Below are positions 26,556-35,204 of a DNA stretch of 64,000 nucleotides, in pieces. The stretch spans positions 5,221,501-5,285,500 of the forward strand of contig NZ_CP150269.1 in the NCBI RefSeq assembly GCF_037976825.1, in the 5' to 3' direction. Source of the DNA: Paenibacillus sp. FSL K6-1330. Its GTDB lineage: Bacteria; Bacillota; Bacilli; Paenibacillales; Paenibacillaceae. The position numbers and the translations under genes are program-made. Numbering within the stretch: the first letter of the stretch is position 1; each line of letters starts with the position of its first letter. Under the pieces are notes generated by a model that saw only the letters and a program-made list of their open reading frames with translations, searched no databases and was not told the DNA's origin.

Positions 26556-26626
26556 CATCGATAGATGTGTATTTGTTTTCTTTAGTAAAAGCGGTCGGTC
26601 TTCTTTGCATTTTCATCGATAGATGT
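26556..26626. repeat. Two copies of CATCGATAGATGT before eutE
   Basis: CATCGATAGATGT occurs at 26556-26568 and 26614-26626 in the 102-base gap between the long-tailed shell gene and eutE. Each copy is a near-palindrome. No terminator is associated; a regulator site or an mRNA structure is possible. The repeat is plain but its meaning is unknown. Confidence 0.5.
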
Positions 26627-26631
26627 TTCTC

Positions 26632-27435
26632 CTATGAGCTTGCCCTTTTTGACTTCTTGCCGGACTTGGCTGCCGATTTTTGCTTCGGTTGCTCACGGAG
26701 TTTACTGTCATTGTGCTTGCTCTTTGGCGCATCGGCCTGCTTCTTATCCGGTGTTGCTGCCTGATCATCGGCATCCTTCTGCTCAGTGACAAGCTTTACT
26801 GCGGCTTTTGTTTCTTCTGTTTCCCTGACGTCGGGTGTGGATTTCTCCTCCGCTTGAGTTTGAATTTTCTTCATCGGTGAAGGTTTCCGCTCCGGCTGGG
26901 ACCCAGCAGCATTCGCTCCATTTGTCTTTAATGCCTGCGGCCAAGCCGTATCTGCCGCTTTGAGTTCTTCTGAACTTGCCCCTTCTTCCGCCAAATCTTT
27001 AGAAGCGGCAGTTTCTTTGATGGCAAGGTGTACGGCCTCGTCAACAGCGTCGTTGGGTACAGCGATTTGTTCAGCACCGTCTTCAGCTGCTTCTGTCGTT
27101 TGTTCCTGCGCCTGTTCATCCATGGTTGCGACTGCCTGAAGCGGACTTTCGTCAGAATCATCCTGTTCTTCCACCAAAACTGCCGTTTCTTCATGCATTC
27201 TAGCAATCACATGGCGGGTCAGCAGCACATCTAATTGCTTCGCCATCTCCGCTCCCGCCTCAACAGCAGCCTGCACCGCTCCGACATCTCCATCCAGTTT
27301 GACGGTCACCAGTCCACCACCGATGATCTCCATGCCGATACAGGTAACGCTTGCCGCCTTTAATGCGGCATCCGCTGCGGCGACTGCACCTAGATACCCT
27401 CTGACTTCAACTAGCCCTAACGCGCTATATCTCAT
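26632..27435 (-). CDS. BMC shell protein with long disordered, basic-ended tail (EutK-like)
   Basis: A 267-residue protein. Residues 1-90 are a normal BMC domain (ALGLVEVRGYLGAVAAADAA, CIGMEIIGGGLVTVKLDGD, RHVIARMHEE). It is followed by an acidic low-complexity stretch (about 95-165, rich in Glu, Asp, Ala, Gln), then a Lys/Pro/Gln-rich part ending in KSAAKSGKKSKRASS. EutK of enterics also extends a BMC domain, but with a compact nucleic-acid-binding helix-turn-helix; nothing like that fold is visible here. The tail may contact cargo, nucleic acid or the inner face of the shell. It lies between eutL and eutE. Confidence 0.85.
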   Translation of the reverse strand: MRYSALGLVEVRGYLGAVAAADAALKAASVTCIGMEIIGGGLVTVKLDGDVGAVQAAVEAGAEMAKQLDVLLTRHVIARMHEETAVLVEEQDDSDESPLQAVATMDEQAQEQTTEAAEDGAEQIAVPNDAVDEAVHLAIKETAASKDLAEEGASSEELKAADTAWPQALKTNGANAAGSQPERKPSPMKKIQTQAEEKSTPDVRETEETKAAVKLVTEQKDADDQAATPDKKQADAPKSKHNDSKLREQPKQKSAAKSGKKSKRASS

Positions 27436-27446
27436 GGTCCGCTACC

Positions 27447-28100
27447 TTAATAACTCGTTGGGTTATCCGCAACGAATTGGACAGCGTCCGCGAAAGCGTC
27501 ACATGCTGCCTTGCAGGCCGATTGACTGCCTGTCAGCAGTGCGCCAGCGAAGTTGGTCTCGGACGGTGGGCCAAAGAAGGTTGCAATCGTAACATCGGCG
27601 GCTTTCAGTGCTGCATCGATCGCATACATCGCTTCCAGCGGCGGAGCGATCAAATAAGCGAGCGCCTCACCTTCTTGGATCCCCGCCGTCTCGGATAAAT
27701 AGGAGCCTGTTCGGGATACGCAGTGGGCGAAATAGGTGATGCTGTCATCCTCATTGGCGCTAACGAAATGAGCGCCGCTTCCGATGAAATCAACGACAGC
27801 GTTCATGCCGCTGCGTACTTCCTCGGGATTTGGCCCAGCCAGAATCCCAATGACTTCACCTGCCAGCTTCGTTGAAGCATTAGCCGATCCGGCATACATG
27901 CTTCTTGCATACACAACATCCACAGCGGCTGCTTTCGTTGCTTCATCCAGTGCTGCGTAAGTTACGTCATCAATGTCAGCAGTAATGATACCCAAACTTT
28001 TATGGTGCGGCTTCAACTCCAGCTTGTTTGCCATATCCAGGCTTACGTTGGAAATGAGCTTCATCCCGAGCACTTGTGCATGAATCGGTTCGTTTCTCAT
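27447..28100 (-). CDS. eutL: EutL trimeric shell protein
   Basis: A 217-residue tandem BMC (circularly permuted) shell protein matching EutL, with VLGMKLISNVSLDMANKLEL, YARSMYAGSANASTKLAGEV, SGAHFVSANEDDSITYFAHC and GPPSETNFAGALLTGSQSAC. EutL trimers have a gated central pore and bind ethanolamine at sites near the subunit interfaces. GGAGG lies five bases before the ATG. Its neighbours are eutC and the long-tailed shell gene. Confidence 0.93.
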   Translation of the reverse strand: MRNEPIHAQVLGMKLISNVSLDMANKLELKPHHKSLGIITADIDDVTYAALDEATKAAAVDVVYARSMYAGSANASTKLAGEVIGILAGPNPEEVRSGMNAVVDFIGSGAHFVSANEDDSITYFAHCVSRTGSYLSETAGIQEGEALAYLIAPPLEAMYAIDAALKAADVTIATFFGPPSETNFAGALLTGSQSACKAACDAFADAVQFVADNPTSY

Positions 28101-28118
28101 ACGTGCCTCCAGCCTTTC

Positions 28119-29072
28119 CTATAGTTTTAAATCAATACCTGATGCTTTGCGATCAATCATGGTCTTGATCAATTCGGCAATATGCGCCCCTGCTTCTACG
28201 GCAGGGGTACCGCCGGAATGAATGTTGGAAATAACGGTACGTCTTGCTTCAGGCATGCCCACTGTTGGTTTATAAGCAATGTAGGCACTCATGGATTCTG
28301 CCGTTACAAGCCCCGGACGTTCGCCGACCAGCAGGCAAACCACATCTGCTTCCGTTACATCGCCAATGACGTCCATGGAAGGAACACGGCAATGCTTGAC
28401 GAACAGGATATTGCCTGCATCGATGCCATACATCTTAAGACCTTGCGTAATGGATGGAATGATATCCCGCAAATTGGCTTCGATCGCTGCCGAACTTAAG
28501 CCGTCTCCAACCATGATTTGCACTTTGGCCTGCTTGGTCGTGTGCTGCTTGATGTACTCGATGGTCTCATCCGAGAATTGACGTCCCAAGTCCGGACGCG
28601 TAATATATTCATCCTTGTCCTGACACTTGGTGGCGATAGGCACAAGGTGCATCTCCTTGACGAAATCTTCGGATACATAGGAGAACACGGCGTCTTGAGC
28701 AGCGGCATGGTCAGCGCGGAAACGCAGCGATGTAAACGTCTTGTACCGCGGACCTGCGCGCCAAACGCCAAGACGGGCCGGCGTTTTTGCTTTCATTCTC
28801 ATGTATCCTTCGCGATCCGCCGGATCAGGCACGAGCAGCAGCTTGCGAAGGTTAATTTCCGTGATATCATCCAAGCATTCACCGTCGTCCTCTTGTGCTT
28901 CCTCAGGTACAGTTTTCTGTACAAGTCCACCTTCGTGCGGCTCCGCGTTATGCGCAATCGGTGCTGCAACTGTCGCTGTTTCAACAGGCTTAGCAACTTC
29001 TTGCTCTGCCTTGTTTCCTACCATCTCGTTCAAAATCGATTCAATCATCGATTTCAGATCTTTCTCGTTCAT
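28119..29072 (-). CDS. eutC: Ethanolamine ammonia-lyase small subunit
   Basis: A 317-residue EutC: the folded part starts near residue 80 ([32 protein letters not shown]) and includes [35 protein letters not shown] and [19 protein letters not shown]. With EutB it makes the adenosylcobalamin-dependent lyase that splits ethanolamine into acetaldehyde and ammonia. The N-terminal helix [16 protein letters not shown], separated by an acidic linker, is a likely encapsulation signal. AAGGAGG precedes the ATG. Confidence 0.95.
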   Translation of the reverse strand: MNEKDLKSMIESILNEMVGNKAEQEVAKPVETATVAAPIAHNAEPHEGGLVQKTVPEEAQEDDGECLDDITEINLRKLLLVPDPADREGYMRMKAKTPARLGVWRAGPRYKTFTSLRFRADHAAAQDAVFSYVSEDFVKEMHLVPIATKCQDKDEYITRPDLGRQFSDETIEYIKQHTTKQAKVQIMVGDGLSSAAIEANLRDIIPSITQGLKMYGIDAGNILFVKHCRVPSMDVIGDVTEADVVCLLVGERPGLVTAESMSAYIAYKPTVGMPEARRTVISNIHSGGTPAVEAGAHIAELIKTMIDRKASGIDLKL

Positions 29073-29090
29073 GTGAGCTTCCTCCTTTCC

Positions 29091-30455
29091 TTACTTGAGA
29101 AATACTGACGCATCCCCGGCTTTTTTGGTCAGTTTGCCGTTTTCGATAAAGCCCATTTTCTCCATCCACTGCTCGAACTCCCGAATTGGACGCAAACCGA
29201 GCAATTCACGCAGCGTTGCCGTTTCATGATATCCGGTCGTCTGGTAGTTGAGCATGACATCGTCGCCATGCGGGATACCCATGAAGAAGTTGCAGCCTGC
29301 TGTAGACAGGAGAACCGCCAGGTTTTCCAAGTCGTTCTGATCCGCCTTCATATGGTTCGTATAGCAAGCGTCGCAGCCCATCGAAACGCCTGTCAGCTTG
29401 CCCATGAAGTGATCTTCCAGGCCGGCACGGATAACCTGCTTCGCGTCGTACAAATACTCGGGCCCGATGAATCCGACAACCGTATTGACAAGGAACGGGT
29501 TATACCGCTTCGCGAAACCGTAACAGCGTGCTTCCATCGTCACCTGGTCGATGCCATGATGAGCTTCGGAAGACAGTTCGGAGCCTTGCCCCGTCTCGAA
29601 ATACATTACATTTGGCCCAACCACCTGGCCTTGATTCAGCACAAGCTGCTGCGCTTCCTCAATCGTGGCCGCATTGAAGCCAAACGCCTCATTCCCTTTC
29701 TGCGAACCTGCGATCGATTGAAAAATAAGTCCTGTGGGCGCGCCGCGCTTAACAGCTTCCATCTGGGTCGTAACGTGAGCGAGCACGCAGGTTTGCGTAG
29801 GAATTTCCCACTTTTGCCGAAACTCCTCGAACCGTTTCAGGACACGCGTCACGCTTTCTACGGAGTCGTCGACCGGATTGAGGCCAAGCACCGCATCCCC
29901 GATCCCGAAAGTCAGGCCTTCCATTAGGGAAGCCATGATACCGTCGGGATCATCTGTCGGGTGATTCGGCTGCAGCCGTGCCGACAACGTGCCCGGACGC
30001 CCGATCGTCGTATTGGCATGCGCCGTAACCCGAATTTTCTTGGCCCCGTAAATCAGGTCAAGGTTCGTCATGATTTTCGCAACCGCAGCGATCATTTCTG
30101 CTGTCAGTCCACGGGAGATGCGCTTGATGTCGCCTTCCGTTGTGTTCTCATTCAAAATCCACTCGCGCAACTCTTCGACGGTCCAGTTTTGAATTTCACT
30201 GTAAATGCGCTCATTCACGGCATCCTGAATGATACGTGTTACTTCGTCCTCTTCGTAAGGAACCGCCGGATTATTGCGCAGGTCCGACAATTTGATCTGG
30301 GAAAGAACTACCTTGGCGGCTACGCGTTCTTCTGCCGAAGCGGCTCCCAATCCGGCCAGCGTATCCCCCGACTTTTCTTCATTGGCTTTTGCCATGACAT
30401 CCATGAGCGTCTTGAATTGATAGACTCGCCCAAACAATTTCGTTTTTAAAATCAC
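29091..30455 (-). CDS. eutB: Ethanolamine ammonia-lyase large subunit
   Basis: A 454-residue catalytic subunit, full family length, with the TIM-barrel landmarks ETGQGSELSSEAHHGIDQVT, NPFLVNTVVGFIGPEYLYD and GCDACYTNHMKADQND. Substrate and cobalamin bind at the EutB barrel and the EutB-EutC interface. The start is GTG at 30455, six bases after AAGGAGG; an upstream GTG at 30473 would place that site inside the gene. The eutC ATG follows its stop by 18 bases. Confidence 0.95.
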   Translation of the reverse strand: MILKTKLFGRVYQFKTLMDVMAKANEEKSGDTLAGLGAASAEERVAAKVVLSQIKLSDLRNNPAVPYEEDEVTRIIQDAVNERIYSEIQNWTVEELREWILNENTTEGDIKRISRGLTAEMIAAVAKIMTNLDLIYGAKKIRVTAHANTTIGRPGTLSARLQPNHPTDDPDGIMASLMEGLTFGIGDAVLGLNPVDDSVESVTRVLKRFEEFRQKWEIPTQTCVLAHVTTQMEAVKRGAPTGLIFQSIAGSQKGNEAFGFNAATIEEAQQLVLNQGQVVGPNVMYFETGQGSELSSEAHHGIDQVTMEARCYGFAKRYNPFLVNTVVGFIGPEYLYDAKQVIRAGLEDHFMGKLTGVSMGCDACYTNHMKADQNDLENLAVLLSTAGCNFFMGIPHGDDVMLNYQTTGYHETATLRELLGLRPIREFEQWMEKMGFIENGKLTKKAGDASVFLK

Positions 30456-30517
30456 AAAAGCTCCTCCTTCCACTTGCAGCTCGAATAGATGAAACTCGAA
30501 TCGTTAATGTGCGACTC

Positions 30518-31948
30518 TTAGTGAAAAACAAGCGTTTTAATAACGACAGGCAGCACCTTGCCACCCGCAATCGGCTTGCCGATGTCGATATAGTCGCCAT
30601 TGTCTACCTGTACGCTATCGATGCAGATGACATCTTTCTTGTAATTCAGCAACGCGTACAATGTTTGCCCCAGCACCTTCGCCAGATCGTGATGAACAAT
30701 TACGATGAGCGGATACTCCCGCTCCAGCAGTTCAGACATCCCTTTGTACAAACCTTGGGCATATTTCTGAACCTCCTGAAAGCTTGCATTTTTCTTTCCT
30801 TCAATCGCAATGGCCACCCGCTGCAAATCATTGTTCAGTTTGAACCAATCCAGCTTATCGGTGATGGCCTTTGCCAACTGCTCACTGCTTCCGGACTCGT
30901 CGACCACAGAAAGCTTCAAGATCGGTAAATTCTTGATCGGGAAACTTTCATCCGTATAGGTAATCGTGCTTCCACTGATCTCCGTCGTATGGGATCCTGC
31001 TCCGACAACGGTAGCCCGGATGGTCTCGGCTGAACGGGCAACGGTTAGCTGCTGCGTTAGCGGAGAAGAGGCGATGGCTCTTCCAAGCAATATACCGATG
31101 TCTCCGAACTCGAATACGTCTCCTGTGGATTCATGATAAATGTAGTCTGCAACCCCTCCTGAGAAGGAAATACACGGAATCGCAAGGTCCAGCTTCAGCC
31201 CTTTGTTGGTGACGATGGTGTTATAGAAGTCTCCCGGTGGCCTGAGGCCGACGCTTTCTTCGAGCAGCTTGACCATTTCCCCGATAATCGGCTGAAGATC
31301 ATCTGGAGTGACCCGCTGGCCTATAGCAAGACGGAATCCCCTTCGCTCGGCAAGCTGCTTGATTTTAGGCGCGATATACGTGATTTCATGCGAACTTTGA
31401 TCAACCTTGATCAGGCGCCCCCCAATATCGAGGCAGCCCGTATCCAACAGTTCGCCATCGGCGAATAATGCCAAATTGCTTGTACCGCCGCCAATGTCGA
31501 TGTTGGCGATGCAGGTGGAATGCTCTTTGGAATACGAATGTGCACCCGCGCCTTTGGCGGCAATAATGCTCTCCAGATCCGGCCCTGCGGTTGCGACGAC
31601 GAAATCACCGGCAAAGCCGCTTAGCGAGAGCACGACTTCATTCGCATTCTCTTTGCGTGCCGTCTCACCCGTGATGATGACCGCTCCTGTCTGGATCTCA
31701 TCCTTGCGGATGCCTGCCTTCTCGTATTGCTCCTGCACGAAGGACTGAATCTTCAACATATCGATCCGGTTATCTTCCAACACGGGTGTAAAACAAATGT
31801 CGCTTCGATAGACCACTTCCTTGTCCGTAATAACCAAGCGAGGCACCGAAAACGAAGAAGCCATGTTTTGAATATGGAGCTTAGACAGCACCAGTTGGGT
31901 CGTAGAAGTTCCCATATCGATGCCAACGCTGAGCAATTGTTCTTCCAC
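30518..31948 (-). CDS. eutA: Ethanolamine ammonia-lyase reactivase EutA
   Basis: A 476-residue protein with an actin/Hsp70-like ATPase fold (SVGIDMGTSTTQLVLSKL, NIDIGGGTSNLALFADGEL, VVGAGSHTTEISGSTI). EutA exchanges damaged cobalamin out of the lyase in an ATP-dependent way. I choose the GTG at 31948, eight bases after AGGGGG; a TTG at 32005 would overlap the terminator of the leader. The gene has its own EutV-type leader, so it can be raised separately from eutVW. Confidence 0.92.
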   Translation of the reverse strand: MEEQLLSVGIDMGTSTTQLVLSKLHIQNMASSFSVPRLVITDKEVVYRSDICFTPVLEDNRIDMLKIQSFVQEQYEKAGIRKDEIQTGAVIITGETARKENANEVVLSLSGFAGDFVVATAGPDLESIIAAKGAGAHSYSKEHSTCIANIDIGGGTSNLALFADGELLDTGCLDIGGRLIKVDQSSHEITYIAPKIKQLAERRGFRLAIGQRVTPDDLQPIIGEMVKLLEESVGLRPPGDFYNTIVTNKGLKLDLAIPCISFSGGVADYIYHESTGDVFEFGDIGILLGRAIASSPLTQQLTVARSAETIRATVVGAGSHTTEISGSTITYTDESFPIKNLPILKLSVVDESGSSEQLAKAITDKLDWFKLNNDLQRVAIAIEGKKNASFQEVQKYAQGLYKGMSELLEREYPLIVIVHHDLAKVLGQTLYALLNYKKDVICIDSVQVDNGDYIDIGKPIAGGKVLPVVIKTLVFH

Positions 31949-31975
31949 TTTGTTCACCCCCTGGCTTGATTTCTT

Positions 31976-32095
31976 ATCATTCGGACTACAACTTGAAGAG
32001 TGCAAAAAGGCTTAAAGTCACAACCTTCCAGATATACCGGAAGGTTTACTTTAAGCCTCATTGCTTCGAAGACTACGCCCTTGTAGTCCGATGAT
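31976..32095 (-). promoter_or_regulatory. EutV-responsive leader of eutA with P1 hairpin, terminator and outer inverted repeat
   Basis: Minus strand: P1 is GACTAC-AAGGGC-GTAGTC (32071-32088), a hexaloop with A at 1 and G at 4 as ANTAR proteins need. It is followed by AAGCAATGAGGCTT, where a weaker P2 (CTTCG-AAGCAA-TGAGG) overlaps the base of the terminator AGGCTTAAAGT / ACTTTAAGCCT plus TTTTT (32004-32058). A further pair, ATCATCGGACTACAA (32081-32095) with TTGTAGTCCGAATGAT (31976-31991), can form about 15 base pairs around the whole element and uses the 5' strand of P1. Confidence 0.75.
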
Positions 32096-32096
32096 A

Positions 32097-33521
32097 TTAT
32101 TTTTTGAACGTAAAAGTCACTGTTGTGCCCGTATCGCCGGATACGATCGAAAGCTTACCTTTCAGCTTGTCTTTAACATAGCTGCGGACAATCGTCAGCC
32201 CCAAGCTTTTATGCGAAGTTTCCCCGACAACGAACCCGGCTCCGTCATCTGCCACGACGACCGTCACCAGCTCGCCTTCTACTTTTGTCTTGACGGAAAT
32301 TCTTCCCTCCGAACAATCGCCGAACGCATGTTCATAACTGTTATGTAGCAGTTCGCTTACAATCAGCGCGACAGTTACGGTCCGATCACTGTCCAAGCAA
32401 ATGTTTTGCTCTGAAGCAATCTCCACCTTGACGGCGCGGCAATCAACAAAACAGCGTTCGATATTGGATGCAATCAATCGTATAACATCCATGAGATCCA
32501 CTTCGGCTTCGATCTCCGTCGACAGCAATTCATGGGTTGCGGCGATCGCGAGCACGCGACTGACACTGTCATCAAGGCATTTCTTGGCCTCAGGGCTTTT
32601 GCACTGCCGCCCCTGAATGCGCAGCAGAGACGCTACCATCTGCAAATTGTTTTTTACCCGGTGATGAATTTCGCGGATGGCAACCGATTTAGAAACGATC
32701 TCAGCTTCCTTGTTTCTAATCTCGGTTATATCATGCAGAATAACGCCTACGCATAAATCCTTTTCCTCAATGAACAAGCGTTTCACCTGATAGTAACGTC
32801 CGGCGGCTTTCACTTCCACCGTAAGCGGACAACATAGCGAAGATGAATGCTGGCTCATGACCTCGGAGAACATCGTCTGATCAAGCGACAAATTATCATA
32901 ATGCAATCCTTGGATATCTTCCAAATAACCAAGCTGTCTGTAATATACGTCCGCCTGTTCATTTTTCAGCTTCAAAAACCCATATTTATCGAACACCAGA
33001 ACGGCGTCTTCCAATTGATTGATAATCGAATCCTTGAACTGCAGCATAGCCCCCAGCATCGAGGACATCTCCCCATCCTCGCATGACGCTCTCTGCCTGT
33101 TGAAGTGGGCTTGTATATTGTCGCGGACATCTTTTTCATAGATCAGAACGGCAATGACGCCGCTTTGATTTTTAATAGGATATACCGTTTGCCGAACCAG
33201 ATGATTCTCCTGCGTCCTGGCGACGAGCCCCTGCGACATAATGCCTGTTTCAAGCGTCCGCAGGACGCCAGGTTCATTCTCGCGCAGCGCCTTCTCCCCC
33301 GTAACCGGAAAATAATATACCGATTTGCCTTCACATGGACGACGATGATAGACCACGATGGCTTCGCTTGCCACGCTCGACAATACGTCGATGAACACAT
33401 CATCCTCTACCTCGGTCATTTGAAATGACTCCGCTATTTCGCAGATCCGGACTATATCCTCTTCCGACAATCCGGTGTGAAGGCTGCAAAGCTGCCTGAT
33501 CCGTTCTTTGAAATCAATCAT
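32097..33521 (-). CDS. eutW: EutW sensor histidine kinase
   Basis: A 474-residue soluble kinase with an N-terminal sensor/PAS-like part, then the HisKA_2 box REIHHRVKNNLQMVASLL (phospho-His near residue 290), a HATPase domain with LIVSELLHNSYEHAFGD, VADDGAGFVV and KSLGLTIVRSYV. EutW phosphorylates EutV when ethanolamine is present. Its ATG at 33521 overlaps the end of eutV (ATGATTGA), so the two are translationally coupled; an upstream TTG at 33551 has no binding site. No membrane helix is visible. Confidence 0.9.
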   Translation of the reverse strand: MIDFKERIRQLCSLHTGLSEEDIVRICEIAESFQMTEVEDDVFIDVLSSVASEAIVVYHRRPCEGKSVYYFPVTGEKALRENEPGVLRTLETGIMSQGLVARTQENHLVRQTVYPIKNQSGVIAVLIYEKDVRDNIQAHFNRQRASCEDGEMSSMLGAMLQFKDSIINQLEDAVLVFDKYGFLKLKNEQADVYYRQLGYLEDIQGLHYDNLSLDQTMFSEVMSQHSSSLCCPLTVEVKAAGRYYQVKRLFIEEKDLCVGVILHDITEIRNKEAEIVSKSVAIREIHHRVKNNLQMVASLLRIQGRQCKSPEAKKCLDDSVSRVLAIAATHELLSTEIEAEVDLMDVIRLIASNIERCFVDCRAVKVEIASEQNICLDSDRTVTVALIVSELLHNSYEHAFGDCSEGRISVKTKVEGELVTVVVADDGAGFVVGETSHKSLGLTIVRSYVKDKLKGKLSIVSGDTGTTVTFTFKK

Positions 33522-34086
33522 AGGAAATGACGATGGTACTAGCAATTTCAATCAGAGGACATCGCCGATCCATGCTGAGTTTTCGTAAGATTTGATAGGC
33601 TTCCTCTTCCGTGTAGCCATTTTCTCTCATCAATATGCCTTTCGCTTTCTCGACCGCTTTGCGTTCTTCCATCTTCTGCGTCAGCTTTGAGAGATCTTGT
33701 TCCAGCTTTCGGAATTCCTTGCCTCTGGCTATCGTGACTTCCACCATAGGAATGAACGACTTTTCATCAAGCGGCTTTACCAAGTAACCAAGCGCACCGA
33801 CAGAAGATGCTTTTTCAATCGTCTGTTTGTCGCTGTAGGCGGTCAAAAGGATGATCCCGCCCGCCAGCTGTTCTGAAAGAATTCTTTTACTCGCCTTGAG
33901 CCCATCCAAAATGGGCATTTGAACATCCATGATGACGAGGTCAGGCAGATGCTTCTTGCATAATTCGATAGCTTCAAAGCCATCGGAAGCTTCGCCTACT
34001 ACATTGTAGTTAGCCTCTTCTAGCATCTCACGAATATCCATTCTTGTAATAGGTTCGTCATCGACTATTACAATTTTTCCATTCAT
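33514..34086 (-). CDS. eutV: EutV response regulator with ANTAR RNA-binding domain
   Basis: A 190-residue regulator: a receiver domain with DDE at 9-11, phosphoacceptor Asp54 (VIMDVQMP) and Lys in YLVKPLDE, a coiled linker, and a C-terminal ANTAR domain (about 125-185: RKAVEKAKGILMRENGYTEE, EEAYQILRKLSMDRRCP). Phosphorylated EutV dimers bind paired hairpins in nascent eut leaders and prevent terminator formation. Four candidate target hairpins lie in this window. GAGGTG precedes the ATG by eight bases. Confidence 0.95.
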   Translation of the reverse strand: MNGKIVIVDDEPITRMDIREMLEEANYNVVGEASDGFEAIELCKKHLPDLVIMDVQMPILDGLKASKRILSEQLAGGIILLTAYSDKQTIEKASSVGALGYLVKPLDEKSFIPMVEVTIARGKEFRKLEQDLSKLTQKMEERKAVEKAKGILMRENGYTEEEAYQILRKLSMDRRCPLIEIASTIVISYD

Positions 34087-34174
34087 GCGTCATGCACCTC
34101 ATTGTCTGTCGTTATTTGCTTGTCGCTTGTCTATCGATAAGCCCCGCTTGCATTTGAACTAGAATCCAAGTCGT

Positions 34175-34609
34175 TTACGCCCTCAAATAATCCCGAAGAG
34201 CATCCACTCCCACGTTCTCGATCGTCGAGACTTCAAAAATCCGCTCCACGCCGGCCGCCATTAAATGCGCTCTGGCCTGCGCGATTTCTTCTTGCGACTT
34301 GGCCAGTTCCACCTTCGTTACCACTCCGATAACCGGCTTGGCGAATACCGTTGCAAAAGCCGGCGGGAAATAGCTGTCTTCTTTCGTGCAATCCTGAACC
34401 AGCCCAATGACATCGGCATCTACACTGGATACTAACAGCATTTTGTATAAATACCGGTTCTCGATGCATTCGCCCGGCGTATCGATCGCCTGATCGAAAT
34501 TTTCAACGGCTTGCGTTTTCTTATAGGCAATCTCCTCACCGTGCAGCCATTGGCACAGCGTGGTTTTGCCCGATCCTGTACTTCCGGCAAAAATAATTTT
34601 CTTCATCAT
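34175..34609 (-). CDS. eutP: EutP/PduV-family GTPase-like protein
   Basis: A 144-residue P-loop protein with FAGSTGSGKTTLCQWLHG as Walker A, DTPGECIENRYLYK as the G3 region and VVTKVELAKSQ at the G4 position. EutP has acetate kinase activity in Salmonella and could recover ATP from acetyl phosphate; its GTPase-like role is unresolved. It lies ten bases after eutS and 88 bases before eutV. GGAG precedes the first of two tandem ATG codons. Confidence 0.9.
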   Translation of the reverse strand: MMKKIIFAGSTGSGKTTLCQWLHGEEIAYKKTQAVENFDQAIDTPGECIENRYLYKMLLVSSVDADVIGLVQDCTKEDSYFPPAFATVFAKPVIGVVTKVELAKSQEEIAQARAHLMAAGVERIFEVSTIENVGVDALRDYLRA

Positions 34610-34618
34610 AAGCTTCTC

Positions 34619-34975
34619 CTACGTTCTCGTAATATTCGTATTTGCCGAGAAGCCCAATATATTCTGCAATCCATGCAGCACTGCGCTGATCGCAGATTCT
34701 ACTGATGATACATCGCCCGTAATGACGAGTGAACCGCTGAAACGGTCGACAAAGCCGATTTGTACGCCAGCCGCCTTTGTAGCGATATCCGCTGCAATGA
34801 TGGAGGCTTCGCTTGGCGTGATCGTCATAACGCCGATGGACTGATGCGCTTCGTTTCCGAGTCCCAGCTTCTTGTAAATGTCCGGGTTCGGGTTCGCGAT
34901 AATGTGAGCGAGCGTGACCTGTTTGCCAGGCACATACTCCTGAATCACACGTTGTTTCTCGGCTCCTTGTTCCAT
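34619..34975 (-). CDS. eutS: EutS shell protein
   Basis: A 118-residue bent-hexamer BMC protein: [60 protein letters not shown]. EutS alone can form enclosed shells in other bacteria. The start is uncertain between ATG at 34975 and 34984; GTGAG favours 34975. The gene has its own sigma-A-like promoter and terminator-type leader, and leads the eutS-eutP-eutV-eutW group. Confidence 0.93.
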   Translation of the reverse strand: MEQGAEKQRVIQEYVPGKQVTLAHIIANPNPDIYKKLGLGNEAHQSIGVMTITPSEASIIAADIATKAAGVQIGFVDRFSGSLVITGDVSSVESAISAVLHGLQNILGFSANTNITRT

Positions 34976-35009
34976 ACTCCTCATCTCACTCTCGTATCGA
35001 AAACACTAA

Positions 35010-35024
35010 AAGAGGTTGTTCAAA
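35010..35024 (+). repeat. Short repeat AAGAGGTTGTTCAAA, copy 2
   Basis: Identical to the copy at 10688-10702. Here it lies between the leader terminator and eutS, and its continuation (AAGTCTACTTTTGATAAG) resembles one arm of the imperfect inverted element near 36565-36615. Confidence 0.45.
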
Positions 35025-35051
35025 AAGTCTACTTTTGATAAGAAAACCTGC

Positions 35052-35139
35052 AAAAAAACAATAAAAGCCCCTTAAAAGTCCATGCGGAATTTTTAAGAAG
35101 CCACTTTGCTTTGATTTGTATGCAACACGCCATTGTGTT
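35052..35139 (-). promoter_or_regulatory. EutV-responsive leader of eutS
   Basis: Minus strand: P1 AACAC-AATGGC-GTGTT (35124-35139), the loop identical to that before eutG; then AAAGCAAAGTGGCTT; then a terminator GGCTTCTTAAAA / TTTTAAGGGGCT followed by TTTATTGTTTTTTT (35052-35102). The P1 hairpin starts at the expected transcription start, as in known eut leaders. Confidence 0.8.
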
Positions 35140-35145
35140 ACTTTC

Positions 35146-35175
35146 ACTATATTTGAATATTGCAAGCGATGTCAA
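35146..35175 (-). promoter_or_regulatory. Sigma-A-type promoter of eutS
   Basis: TTGACA (35175-35170) and TATAGT (35151-35146) are separated by 18 bases on the minus strand. The predicted start falls at about 35139, exactly where the antiterminator P1 hairpin begins. Confidence 0.7.
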
Positions 35176-35204
35176 TACGAAATCCGTCAAATTTCGACTC
35201 GATC

